Below are positions 1-7,807 of a stretch of DNA of 14,707 nucleotides, one piece after another. Made by a program: the position numbers and the translations under genes. The notes under the pieces are model-generated. The model was not told where the DNA came from. It searched no databases and saw only the letters and a list, made by a program, of their open reading frames with translations. Positions within the stretch are counted from its first letter, which is position 1; the number at the start of each line of letters is the position of its first letter. Source of the DNA: Candidatus Nanohaloarchaea archaeon (lineage in GTDB: Archaea; EX4484-52; DAOVKX01); assembly GCA_030631505.1 (NCBI GenBank), contig DAOVKX010000018.1, positions 1-14,707 of the forward strand. Direction: 5' to 3'.

Positions 1-1
1 A

Positions 2-3000
2 AAGATATTCCATGAGTTCCTGAATTCATCCTGGGAGATTGACCCTGCAAACAATATATGGTACAACAATGGAACCTGGAACTTTACAAACGGTACATGG
101 TCCAATGGAAATGTCACATGGAACACATCTTTGGGTGGGTTGCTGCAGATTGGAAAAAACATGACATTCTATTACATATTTAACACCACCAGCGATATTG
201 AAAAACAATACGCAGTTCATTTTGAATTGAATGACCCTGATTTTACCGAAGAGGACTATTCAACTTATAACCTCCAGTCTGCTGAATATGTTCCACCAAA
301 ATTAGACAATAATATCTATGGGTTGAATACCTCCAGAATTAACAGAGAAGAATCATTGTTAGTTTATGCAAAATGGAATGAAGAGATTTCTTCAGCCGTA
401 GCAGAATATAACTCAACCACTTCAACTTTGAATAACCACACCATCACCCCCCCCACTTATTGGACAAATCACACAGTCAGCACCACTACAGACTGGCTTT
501 TGGGCAATCATTATGTAAAGATTTATGCAAATGACAGCTTTAACAATGAAAATGGCTCTCTTTGGTACCTGACATTTGATGTATGGGGCTGGGCTGGTGT
601 AACTGAAAGCAGTATTAATCCATCAACAATCTATATTGGAAATAATGCAACAATGAAATGTAAAGTTACTGCAGATGATGGGCTCTCTTTGAATTTGTAC
701 AATACATCATTCTATAACTCGACAGGATTTATAGGGTGGAATATTACAAACAGCAGTGGTTGGGCTCAATATTCTTTTATTGACAATTCTGCCGGTCAGG
801 AGGCAATAAAATGCAATATAACAGACAATGCTACCATATATTATAACGCATCTGCAAACAATCAGGCCCAACAAACTCTGACAACATACGAAACAGGAAA
901 GCCAGACTCTTTCGATGTTGGTGCAAATGTCACCGGTGTTGTCCACAAAGGAGAAAATGTAAAACTCTATGCAAACTGGACCGACAATTTTGAACTTGAT
1001 TACGCCTGGTTATCTACAAATGAGTCTGGCTCGCCGCAAAACAATACACTCTCAGAGCCCATTGAGCTTAGCGGAACAACAGACTGGTCAAATTTCACTG
1101 GACAAATTCCTGTAAGCATGGCCCCAGGTTCTCTATCCTGGAGAATTTATGGAAACGATACTTCCGGAAACGAGAATGTTACAGAAGAGGACATATTGGA
1201 AGTATGGGGTTATGTTTCTGTAAATGAGAGCAGTTTGAATCCATTTATCATTACTGTTAATGGCTCAACAATAATGCGTTGTCGTGTTGTAGACTACAAC
1301 AACGAAAGCCCAATAGGCAATTATGTAGTAACTTTTGAGAATGACACAGGCATAATAGGCACTAATCTTACAGATAGTGAAGGATTTGCAACATTCAATT
1401 ACACTGATTATTCAACTGGCAACGAATGGATGGTTTGTTCTGTTTCAGATAATATTACCCTGCAATACAACGCATCCGCTCAATATTATCAGGACGAGTT
1501 GCTAAGTACCCAGGATCAGGAAGAAGATATAAATCCTCCACGGGCTCTGGTGTACACTTTGAACGATACCTCTGTTTTTAAAGGTAAAAGTGTTTTAATC
1601 TACGCGCAATGGAATGAATCTATAAACAAATCTTATGTTGAGTACAATGGAACATCTTCACAAATAGAATATTATGAAGTGCCAACCCCCCATACAGGGA
1701 ACTGGACAAATTATACAATCAATGTAGAAACAAATTGGCTTGTGGGCAAACATGTCTCAAGACTAAATGCTTCAGACCAGTATGATAACTGGAACAATTC
1801 TTTGGAATATCTTAATTTCGATGTTTATGGATACAGTAAAGTAACGTGGCTGGAACCAGTAGACGCTCAGGAACTAAGCAGAGGGAATATAACACTTAAA
1901 TGCAATGTTACTGATGACGACACAGATGAATCAATCCAGAGCTACAGTGTTTTATTTTATAACTCTACAATGGACCTGCTGGGAACCAATGACACTATTC
2001 CAGATGGCTCAGTTTCACTGACTATTAATACAAGCAACTATCAGGTAGGCCTTGAACAATTCACATGCAAAATATCAAATGAATTAGGGCTTTATTATTA
2101 TGCCGGAACTACAGAAGAAGCATCAGCAACAATCACATTAAAAGATCAGTTAAATGTTTCGATATTAAATCCACAGAATAAAACTTCTGTGAACAGAGGA
2201 GACGTAATATGGTTAAACTCAACCACAAAGGATAAAAACGAAGATGATGTTACACCTGATAGTGTGACATGGCGCAATACAACAGAAGACATTGGCTCAA
2301 ACGAAAATGCAAGCTGGACTATACCAACGGCTCACTCATTGGGTCCGGAACTTATCACAGTTAACGCAACAAAACAGTATTATGATTCAGACAAAGAAAA
2401 CATTACTATTTTTGTCTGGGGCTGGTCAAACATAAGCTGGACATCGCCCGAAGAAAACGCGAATTTTTCACAAAATACAGTAGTTAACCTTACATGCAGG
2501 GTGCAGGATATAAATACAACACAGGGTATAGAAAACTACCCGGTCAATTTTTATGTGGAAAATTCAACAGACACATTTGATTTAGGCACAAACCTGTCAA
2601 ATTCCACGGGCTATGCAATAATGGCATGGGACACTTCAGATTACGCGAACGGAACATATTATCCAAAATGCAACATAACTCATAATGACACCATATATTA
2701 CAACATAACAACAGGCAATCATACAAACTCAACATTGAACATAACAGAAACATTAATAACTGCAGCTCAGGAAGTTAACCTGACATTGCCTCCGACAGGC
2801 GTTGTCACAACAGTAGCTCATGAAAGAAACTTTATTGTAAATGTAAGCATAACCTGCAGGGATTCTGCATGCCAGAACGTTCAGGCAACAGTAAGAGCCA
2901 ACGAAACTGACATAAGCACTACTCAGGGCGCAACGCCATTTTACATAGAAGAAGAATCGCCGCTGAACCCGAAAAGCTGCGGAAATCTGGATAAGGATAA

Positions 3001-3556
3001 AACATGCTACCTGAATTGGACAGTCAATGCAACAGGCGGCAAAAACGATTTATATAATATCAACGCTGAAGTAACTGCAACAAATGCATTGACAAATACA
3101 ACAGACAACGCAACCGTGGAAATAGGAATAGTGGTTATCCTCATCATTTCAGACAATGAGATAACAGAGTACTTATTGCCTCCATTATACAACCCTCCAT
3201 CAGTCACATCAATATCTCCATGGACATCGGGAGCGCAGGCATCAAACAGCCCGATAAACATATCCATACCGCAGAGTTCAAACAATGCAGACGGCGGAGT
3301 ATGGATTAAAGGCACGAATATGACAAACGGGACCTATGAGCTAAACAGAGTAATACCTGTCTGGAACATAAGCTGGTGCAAGGGCTGCAGCGGGTATTCC
3401 ACATCAAATAAGATGTCTGAAAGTTATGCGGCAATACAGGCAGATGTGCCTTCAGGAACAGACCTTGAAACAGATTTCTGGCTGGACATACCCGGAGGGA
3501 TATACGGGGCAAAATATACAGGAACTATTTACGTTATGGCAAATGCAACAGATTAA
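2..3556 (+). CDS. Giant Ig-like repeat surface glycoprotein (5' end outside window)
   Basis: The reading frame is open from base 2, so the N-terminus and any signal peptide lie upstream; 1184 residues are visible. An internal TTG at 131 could be mistaken for a start but sits mid-protein. The protein is built from four alternating pairs of beta domains. Type A (about nt 292-580, 905-1200, 1535-1820, 2150-2410) carries a YA-x-W strand and ends near F-D-V-W/Y-G. Type B (about 580-860, 1207-1490, 1820-2105, 2410-2720) has one Cys in each of two strands (for example KCKV and KCNI), placed as in an Ig disulfide. A Cys-rich domain (2775-3140) and a C-terminal beta region end in ANATD. N-x-S/T sequons are very dense, as in glycosylated archaeal cell-surface proteins. 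No C-terminal membrane helix is visible, so anchoring must come from the missing N-terminus or from partners. An S-layer or adhesin-type role is inference. A C8 run lies at 447-454. Confidence 0.85.
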   Translation, partial: KIFHEFLNSSWEIDPANNIWYNNGTWNFTNGTWSNGNVTWNTSLGGLLQIGKNMTFYYIFNTTSDIEKQYAVHFELNDPDFTEEDYSTYNLQSAEYVPPKLDNNIYGLNTSRINREESLLVYAKWNEEISSAVAEYNSTTSTLNNHTITPPTYWTNHTVSTTTDWLLGNHYVKIYANDSFNNENGSLWYLTFDVWGWAGVTESSINPSTIYIGNNATMKCKVTADDGLSLNLYNTSFYNSTGFIGWNITNSSGWAQYSFIDNSAGQEAIKCNITDNATIYYNASANNQAQQTLTTYETGKPDSFDVGANVTGVVHKGENVKLYANWTDNFELDYAWLSTNESGSPQNNTLSEPIELSGTTDWSNFTGQIPVSMAPGSLSWRIYGNDTSGNENVTEEDILEVWGYVSVNESSLNPFIITVNGSTIMRCRVVDYNNESPIGNYVVTFENDTGIIGTNLTDSEGFATFNYTDYSTGNEWMVCSVSDNITLQYNASAQYYQDELLSTQDQEEDINPPRALVYTLNDTSVFKGKSVLIYAQWNESINKSYVEYNGTSSQIEYYEVPTPHTGNWTNYTINVETNWLVGKHVSRLNASDQYDNWNNSLEYLNFDVYGYSKVTWLEPVDAQELSRGNITLKCNVTDDDTDESIQSYSVLFYNSTMDLLGTNDTIPDGSVSLTINTSNYQVGLEQFTCKISNELGLYYYAGTTEEASATITLKDQLNVSILNPQNKTSVNRGDVIWLNSTTKDKNEDDVTPDSVTWRNTTEDIGSNENASWTIPTAHSLGPELITVNATKQYYDSDKENITIFVWGWSNISWTSPEENANFSQNTVVNLTCRVQDINTTQGIENYPVNFYVENSTDTFDLGTNLSNSTGYAIMAWDTSDYANGTYYPKCNITHNDTIYYNITTGNHTNSTLNITETLITAAQEVNLTLPPTGVVTTVAHERNFIVNVSITCRDSACQNVQATVRANETDISTTQGATPFYIEEESPLNPKSCGNLDKDKTCYLNWTVNATGGKNDLYNINAEVTATNALTNTTDNATVEIGIVVILIISDNEITEYLLPPLYNPPSVTSISPWTSGAQASNSPINISIPQSSNNADGGVWIKGTNMTNGTYELNRVIPVWNISWCKGCSGYSTSNKMSESYAAIQADVPSGTDLETDFWLDIPGGIYGAKYTGTIYVMANATD

Positions 3557-3562
3557 ATGACA

Positions 3563-3598
3563 TATAAATAAAACAAGAATAATAAAAATTATTAGGGG
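3563..3598 (+). promoter_or_regulatory. TATA box and Shine-Dalgarno for the 290-aa envelope gene
   Basis: TATAAATA at 3563-3570 lies just after the stop of the upstream gene. With archaeal spacing, transcription would start near 3590. GGGG at 3595-3598 is six bases before the ATG at 3605 and supports that start. The two following genes are probably one transcript from here, though read-through from upstream is possible. Confidence 0.5.
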
Positions 3599-3604
3599 AA
3601 ATAA

Positions 3605-4477
3605 ATGAGAAGAATTATAAATACAACAAAACCGCCAGTACAAATCATTATGGCTTTGGCTATGTGTTTGTTTTTTTTATTACTCCCCAGTATAGTATCT
3701 GCCCAACAAACCACTTTAGGTAGTGTAGGTGCAGGCACTTATTATCTTGAACTCTCGCCGGGGCAAAGCCAAACTGTAGAACTGTCTTTCTTCAATTTGG
3801 GTGATAAGACAATATACCTGGATCTGGAAAGTGATGACAACCCGGATATAGAAGCACTTGTCATACCTGAAGTATTGACACTGCCCAGGGCAGCAAAAAC
3901 TTCAACTCCTGACTCGGCGCATGGTAAAAAATGGCTTGTCCTAGATGGCGGCAAAACATACATCGAAACCAAATCAGCAAGCGTCCACGTATATGTACCA
4001 AAGAAAAAATACTACACAAGAAACACCCAGGAAATAAGAGTCCGCGCAGTGACGCGCGCAGAAAGCAGTTCCGGCACAGGAATGAAGCAGTTTGTCGCCC
4101 AGTCAAGAGAATATATATTTAAAGTGAACCTGCTTGGTGTTGTGCCAAACCCTGAAACTGAAGATGATAAAACATACAACAGAACAAACAGCTCCATCCC
4201 GTTAAGTGAACAATATGTATGGGATTATTATGATACTGAAGGATATGATGATACAGCTACAGTAGATAAAAATATTCCGGATTTTATATCAAAAACCCAG
4301 AAAAATCAGGAAACAGAAAACACAGAAACGCCGGAACAACAGACAGGAGCATTTGGAAAGCTTGAAAATTTCATAACTGCTATGGCAACAGAATCGCAAT
4401 ATAGTGGAAAATTCCTTACACTGCTGACAATCATCCTTGCAGTTATTTTAATAAAAAAATACAGGGAATCGGGATAA
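3605..4477 (+). CDS. Secreted protein with C-terminal membrane anchor, function unknown
   Basis: This is a 290-residue protein. The N-terminus has a basic segment and a hydrophobic stretch ending V-S-A-Q (residues about 11-33), a clear signal peptide with cleavage after A33. The mature region begins with a beta-rich domain containing L-E-L-S-P-G-Q-S and a later V-R-A-V-T strand. This resembles the generic Ig-like domains (NEW3/DUF916 style) of surface proteins, but no family assignment is secure. A polar, Glu/Thr-rich linker follows (about 190-250). A hydrophobic segment at about 270-283 ends in K-K-Y-R, consistent with a membrane anchor with a short cytoplasmic tail. Only one base separates it from the next gene, so the two are co-transcribed and may form one envelope complex. 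There are few sequons compared with its neighbours. The start is supported by a GGGG Shine-Dalgarno. Confidence 0.8.
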   Translation: MRRIINTTKPPVQIIMALAMCLFFLLLPSIVSAQQTTLGSVGAGTYYLELSPGQSQTVELSFFNLGDKTIYLDLESDDNPDIEALVIPEVLTLPRAAKTSTPDSAHGKKWLVLDGGKTYIETKSASVHVYVPKKKYYTRNTQEIRVRAVTRAESSSGTGMKQFVAQSREYIFKVNLLGVVPNPETEDDKTYNRTNSSIPLSEQYVWDYYDTEGYDDTATVDKNIPDFISKTQKNQETENTETPEQQTGAFGKLENFITAMATESQYSGKFLTLLTIILAVILIKKYRESG

Positions 4478-4478
4478 A

Positions 4479-6920
4479 ATGAAGATTAAAACATATTGTA
4501 AATGTTTGATTTTTTTATTCATCTTAATAATATGCAGTAGTGTAACCTATGCAACGCCGCCATCAATAAGCGATGTCGCGGACAACCCGGACCCTATAAA
4601 ATGGAACGACGGAAACATATCAATAAATGCAAGTGTTACAGATATCAATACAAATTGGGATACTGTCCTGCTCCAGATTCTTGACAGCGATGGAAACGTC
4701 ACAGAAAACATAACTATGAACCTGCTTTATGTTATCGACTCAGACACAAAAAAATACGGTGCGCACTACAATCCATCTGAAATAAAGGAATACCACTACA
4801 GAGTATGGGCAAATGACACTGCAGGCGAAAGTTCAAATTCATCAATATACACTTTTACTGCGAGAGTGTATCCTTATGTGTCTGATGTTACAGATTCTCC
4901 GGACCCGATAAAATATGATGCCGGCAACATAACAATCCAGGCCGATGTCATAAAATGGGATTTTGATTTTGATACCGCAGTCCTGGAAATATTATCTCCG
5001 GTAACAGAAAACATAACTATGGAAAAAATCGCATCCAACACATATGAAGGTAAATACGACCCTGAAACCAAAACAACATACACCTACCGGATATTTATAA
5101 ATGACACATCCGGCAATGCATCAACTTCAGACACATACTCATTTATTTCAGAAGGTTATCCTCCGGTAATAACTAATGTAGAGCAAATCCCTCCCGGCCT
5201 GGTCAATATAGGGCAAAATTATAGTTTCAGGGCAAATGTAACAACGCCGCAGGGAAGTGTAGACACTGTATTGTTTGAAATAACATCGCCAATCCAGAGA
5301 AGTTTTGAAATGCAGAACATATCACAGGACATATATGAATATAATTACACTATTGAAGAAAGCGGATACAATTTCTACAGCATATGGGCGAACAACACAG
5401 AAGAAGACGTAGCTGTTTCAGACAGCCATTATTTTACAACTGCATACCGAACACATGACAATATTAGTATCTATGTTTCGGTTGCCCCATCCTGCAGCGG
5501 AACTTTTGATTATTATTATGTTCCTGAACCGCCGCAGATTATTCAAAACCAGACAGTCTTCTGGCTGAGTATGTATTCGAACAACGGGAATATAGCATAC
5601 AATGTCACAAACAACCAGATAATAATCAGAAAATACAATATTACTCCAGAAGAAGAATCATTGATTGTCTTTAACGGCACAGACATAGTTGCATATTTCA
5701 GGCAGGATGACAGTTTCATGCTTGGGGCTCCGGGAACTCTTGAGCCACAGGGCTCATTGGTATTCTGGGCAATATGGAGCACACAGTCCTACCCCATTGG
5801 CAATTACAGTGTAACTTATAACGTAACTTACAGCGGAGTGCTGGTTGAAAATGGCGGTGTATTCAACTGCAGTGATGAAGTCACCATTTCTGCTGATTTT
5901 GAAATAGTCAATATCATGGGCGGGGATGAAGAAGGCGGTGAAGAACCTGAGCCAACGCCTACACCTACACCTGTTACTGTAACAGAAACAGAAACTGAGC
6001 CCGAACCTGAGCCTGAATCAGGTTCAGGAGAAACGCCTGGAGAAACGCAGGTTAAGATAAGCATAGTCCCTATTAATACAAGCGTAGATGCATACCAGGG
6101 GCAGACAATCCCGGTTCTGTTCAATATAACTAATATCGGAAAAGTTCCTGTCAGCAACATAACTCTTGACCCCTTAATATACCCTGGATGGGAATTCAGC
6201 GAAGTTTTAATCGATTATATACAAGTCAACGAAACACTCACAAGAACTATGCTTGTTATCCCTTCAGTAACCACACCTCCGGGAGTCTATGCAGTGCCGA
6301 TTAAAGCAATGAAAAAAAACAGTGTACTGGATCTCGCTTATTTCTGGATGACTGTGCTTTTTGGGGAACATCTTGCAAAGATGCAGATACTGGAATCTCC
6401 AACAATTCTTGAAGTGGACGAACTGTCCAATGTTACCCTCCCAATCCTGTTAAAAAACATAGGAGAAAAAGAATTGCATGAAATTTCCATCAGGCTGGAA
6501 AATGTTGAAAATTGTATATCCAAACAATACAATTCGCAGTATAATTTAACACTTAATGAAACCAAACCTATTGACGTCTATATTAAAACAAAAGAAGGCC
6601 CGCAAACATGCAAAGGAACACTTATTATAAGCTCAGCAGAAAATGCATATGCTTTTGCGCCAATAAAAATAATAGTAAGGCCCTCGCCGCCATTCATACT
6701 CCCAAGATATCTCATAACGCCTCTCCTGGCCCTGTTCTGGACCCTGCTCCTGATTATCTACACAGTTTTAAGGAAAAGAAAACTCATGATGCTGAAAGAA
6801 AAAGATAAAAAAGAAAACATAATGTCCCGCCTTATAATGTACTTCCTGATCCTCGGAGAGATCGTGATTCTTGTTTATGTACTCTCCTGGCTGTTCGGGC
6901 TCCTCCAGACAGTGATTTAA
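4479..6920 (+). CDS. Ig-like repeat envelope protein with two C-terminal membrane helices
   Basis: This is an 813-residue protein. A signal peptide covers residues 1-25. Three repeats of about 95-100 residues follow (roughly 27-125, 126-222, 223-320), each starting near P-P/Y-x-I/V-S/T-D/N-V and ending near W/F-A/I-N-D/N-T. A further beta domain (about 325-480) precedes a low-complexity acidic linker (about 484-524). Two CARDB/NEW3-like beta domains follow, with strands such as V-L-F-N-I-T-N-I-G and I-L-L-K-N-I-G. Membrane helices lie at about 742-764 and 785-808. Between them is a Lys/Arg-rich loop of about 20 residues, predicted cytoplasmic, so both the large N-terminal part and the extreme C-terminus should be outside. 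Extracellular beta domains plus a C-terminal anchor recall BatD-type partners of MoxR-VWA modules, but I see no diagnostic BatD motif. It forms an operon with the preceding gene. Confidence 0.82.
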   Translation: MKIKTYCKCLIFLFILIICSSVTYATPPSISDVADNPDPIKWNDGNISINASVTDINTNWDTVLLQILDSDGNVTENITMNLLYVIDSDTKKYGAHYNPSEIKEYHYRVWANDTAGESSNSSIYTFTARVYPYVSDVTDSPDPIKYDAGNITIQADVIKWDFDFDTAVLEILSPVTENITMEKIASNTYEGKYDPETKTTYTYRIFINDTSGNASTSDTYSFISEGYPPVITNVEQIPPGLVNIGQNYSFRANVTTPQGSVDTVLFEITSPIQRSFEMQNISQDIYEYNYTIEESGYNFYSIWANNTEEDVAVSDSHYFTTAYRTHDNISIYVSVAPSCSGTFDYYYVPEPPQIIQNQTVFWLSMYSNNGNIAYNVTNNQIIIRKYNITPEEESLIVFNGTDIVAYFRQDDSFMLGAPGTLEPQGSLVFWAIWSTQSYPIGNYSVTYNVTYSGVLVENGGVFNCSDEVTISADFEIVNIMGGDEEGGEEPEPTPTPTPVTVTETETEPEPEPESGSGETPGETQVKISIVPINTSVDAYQGQTIPVLFNITNIGKVPVSNITLDPLIYPGWEFSEVLIDYIQVNETLTRTMLVIPSVTTPPGVYAVPIKAMKKNSVLDLAYFWMTVLFGEHLAKMQILESPTILEVDELSNVTLPILLKNIGEKELHEISIRLENVENCISKQYNSQYNLTLNETKPIDVYIKTKEGPQTCKGTLIISSAENAYAFAPIKIIVRPSPPFILPRYLITPLLALFWTLLLIIYTVLRKRKLMMLKEKDKKENIMSRLIMYFLILGEIVILVYVLSWLFGLLQTVI
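5926..6051 (+). repeat. Low-complexity segment encoding acidic Pro/Thr/Glu linker
   Basis: Within the 813-residue protein the DNA is built from short direct repeats (CCTACA units, then ACAGAA/ACTGAG and CCTGAG units). These encode runs of Glu-Pro, Thr-Pro and Thr-Glu. The segment separates the N-terminal Ig-like repeats from the membrane-proximal domains and probably acts as an extended stalk. Such tracts are prone to length change by slippage. Confidence 0.7.
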
Positions 6921-7029
6921 CCGTCTCTTATTCTTAGGTTATAGCGTGATGCCCGCAACCAGTATGTGCTGCAAACACAATATGCACAAAAATACTAAAC
7001 ACCGCTGTCTCAAATCATGCTTCAGATAA
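6921..7029. other. Convergent intergenic region
   Basis: Two convergent transcription units end here. I see no gene. Read on the minus strand, a TTTTT tract (plus-strand bases about 6985-6991) could act as an archaeal oligo-T terminator for the metallopeptidase unit. No strong hairpin is evident for the plus-strand unit. Confidence 0.4.
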
Positions 7030-7620
7030 TCATTTTACTTCACCCAGTTCTTCTTTTATTTCCTTTGCCATTTCAAGTTCTGAACTGTATTTAAGATTTC
7101 CCCAGAAATAAACAATACATAATAATATCAGAAGCATACCTATGATATGAAGTGTAACTTCCATGCACTCAATATCAAGTATTCTTAATGCATTTTCTAT
7201 GTCGCCGGATTTCACAATACTAAGATCACTTGTTTTTGTGAAAAACTGGACCGCTGAAGAAAATAAAAAGCCAACAGCCAAAGGGGCTAAAATGGTTGAA
7301 AGAACAAAATGTTTCCTTTTTAGCAACAGGCCACTTAAAAGTATAAGTAAAAAACCAGTCAAAAGAGTTCCTACAGTGCCGCTAAGCAGCAGGATGACCG
7401 TCTGCTGCGCATTAAGTTCGCAGAACGGATAAATAGTAGCATAAAGCCCTTCACTTATACCAAATACATAATCAACCCAGTAACCGCAGCCATAAAATTT
7501 AAGAACCAGAACATGAAAAAATTCATGCGCCATTGGAGCAATAATAAACGCGGAAACAGGGAATAACAGCAGACTAAAGAGAGTTATAACTTCGTAACTC
7601 CTGTAATGCATATTTTTCAC
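7030..7620 (-). CDS. Membrane zinc metallopeptidase, M50-like (HEFFH)
   Basis: This is a 196-residue, strongly hydrophobic protein with about four membrane segments (roughly 10-30, 70-97, 102-122, 153-173). The zincin motif HExxH is present as H-E-F-F-H at residues 32-36, inside or at the end of the first helix, as in site-2-type intramembrane proteases (M50) and related archaeal families. The classic M50 second motif N-P-x-x-D-G is not evident; an Asp near residue 131 or 139 (T-S-D-L or S-G-D-I) may supply the third zinc ligand. It may belong to one of the small M50-like families rather than M50 proper. The start is GTG at 7620, overlapping the upstream stop as GTGA, which implies coupled translation; ATG at 7611 is an alternative. 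It is the last gene of the minus-strand unit. Cleavage or release of membrane proteins handled by the neighbouring module is inference. Confidence 0.7.
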   Translation of the reverse strand: MKNMHYRSYEVITLFSLLLFPVSAFIIAPMAHEFFHVLVLKFYGCGYWVDYVFGISEGLYATIYPFCELNAQQTVILLLSGTVGTLLTGFLLILLSGLLLKRKHFVLSTILAPLAVGFLFSSAVQFFTKTSDLSIVKSGDIENALRILDIECMEVTLHIIGMLLILLCIVYFWGNLKYSSELEMAKEIKEELGEVK

Positions 7621-7799
7621 TCTTTTTTCTGACCTGGCTTTGGAGAGCGAACAACATCTTTTTCTTCTGCCTGAAATGTCTCCAAAATTTCTTTCTCAGT
7701 TTCTGCAACATCTTCCTCAATTTCTATCTCCCTGACCTGACGAAGTGCTATGATTAAAAGTATTAAAAATACAACCACAAACATGAAAATAAACTCCAC
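7617..7799 (-). CDS. Small single-span membrane protein (60 aa)
   Basis: The 60-residue product has one hydrophobic helix at residues 3-18 and then a charged tail rich in Glu and Lys, ending P-K-P-G-Q-K-K-E. The likely topology is N-terminus out, tail in the cytoplasm. The start is GTG at 7799, supported by a GGTGA four bases upstream on the coding strand; the in-frame ATG at 7784 would cut into the helix and lacks such a site. It lies eight bases after the coiled-coil gene and overlaps the metallopeptidase by four bases, so all three form one operon. I do not recognise a family. A small adaptor or anchor for one of its neighbours is plausible but unproven. Confidence 0.65.
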   Translation of the reverse strand: MEFIFMFVVVFLILLIIALRQVREIEIEEDVAETEKEILETFQAEEKDVVRSPKPGQKKE

Positions 7800-7807
7800 T
7801 GAATCAC

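Noticed and set aside
5828..6160. Minus-strand frame rich in Ser/Gly/Val repeats
   Set aside because: It is the antisense shadow of the Pro/Thr/Glu linker of the plus-strand protein and has no start signal.
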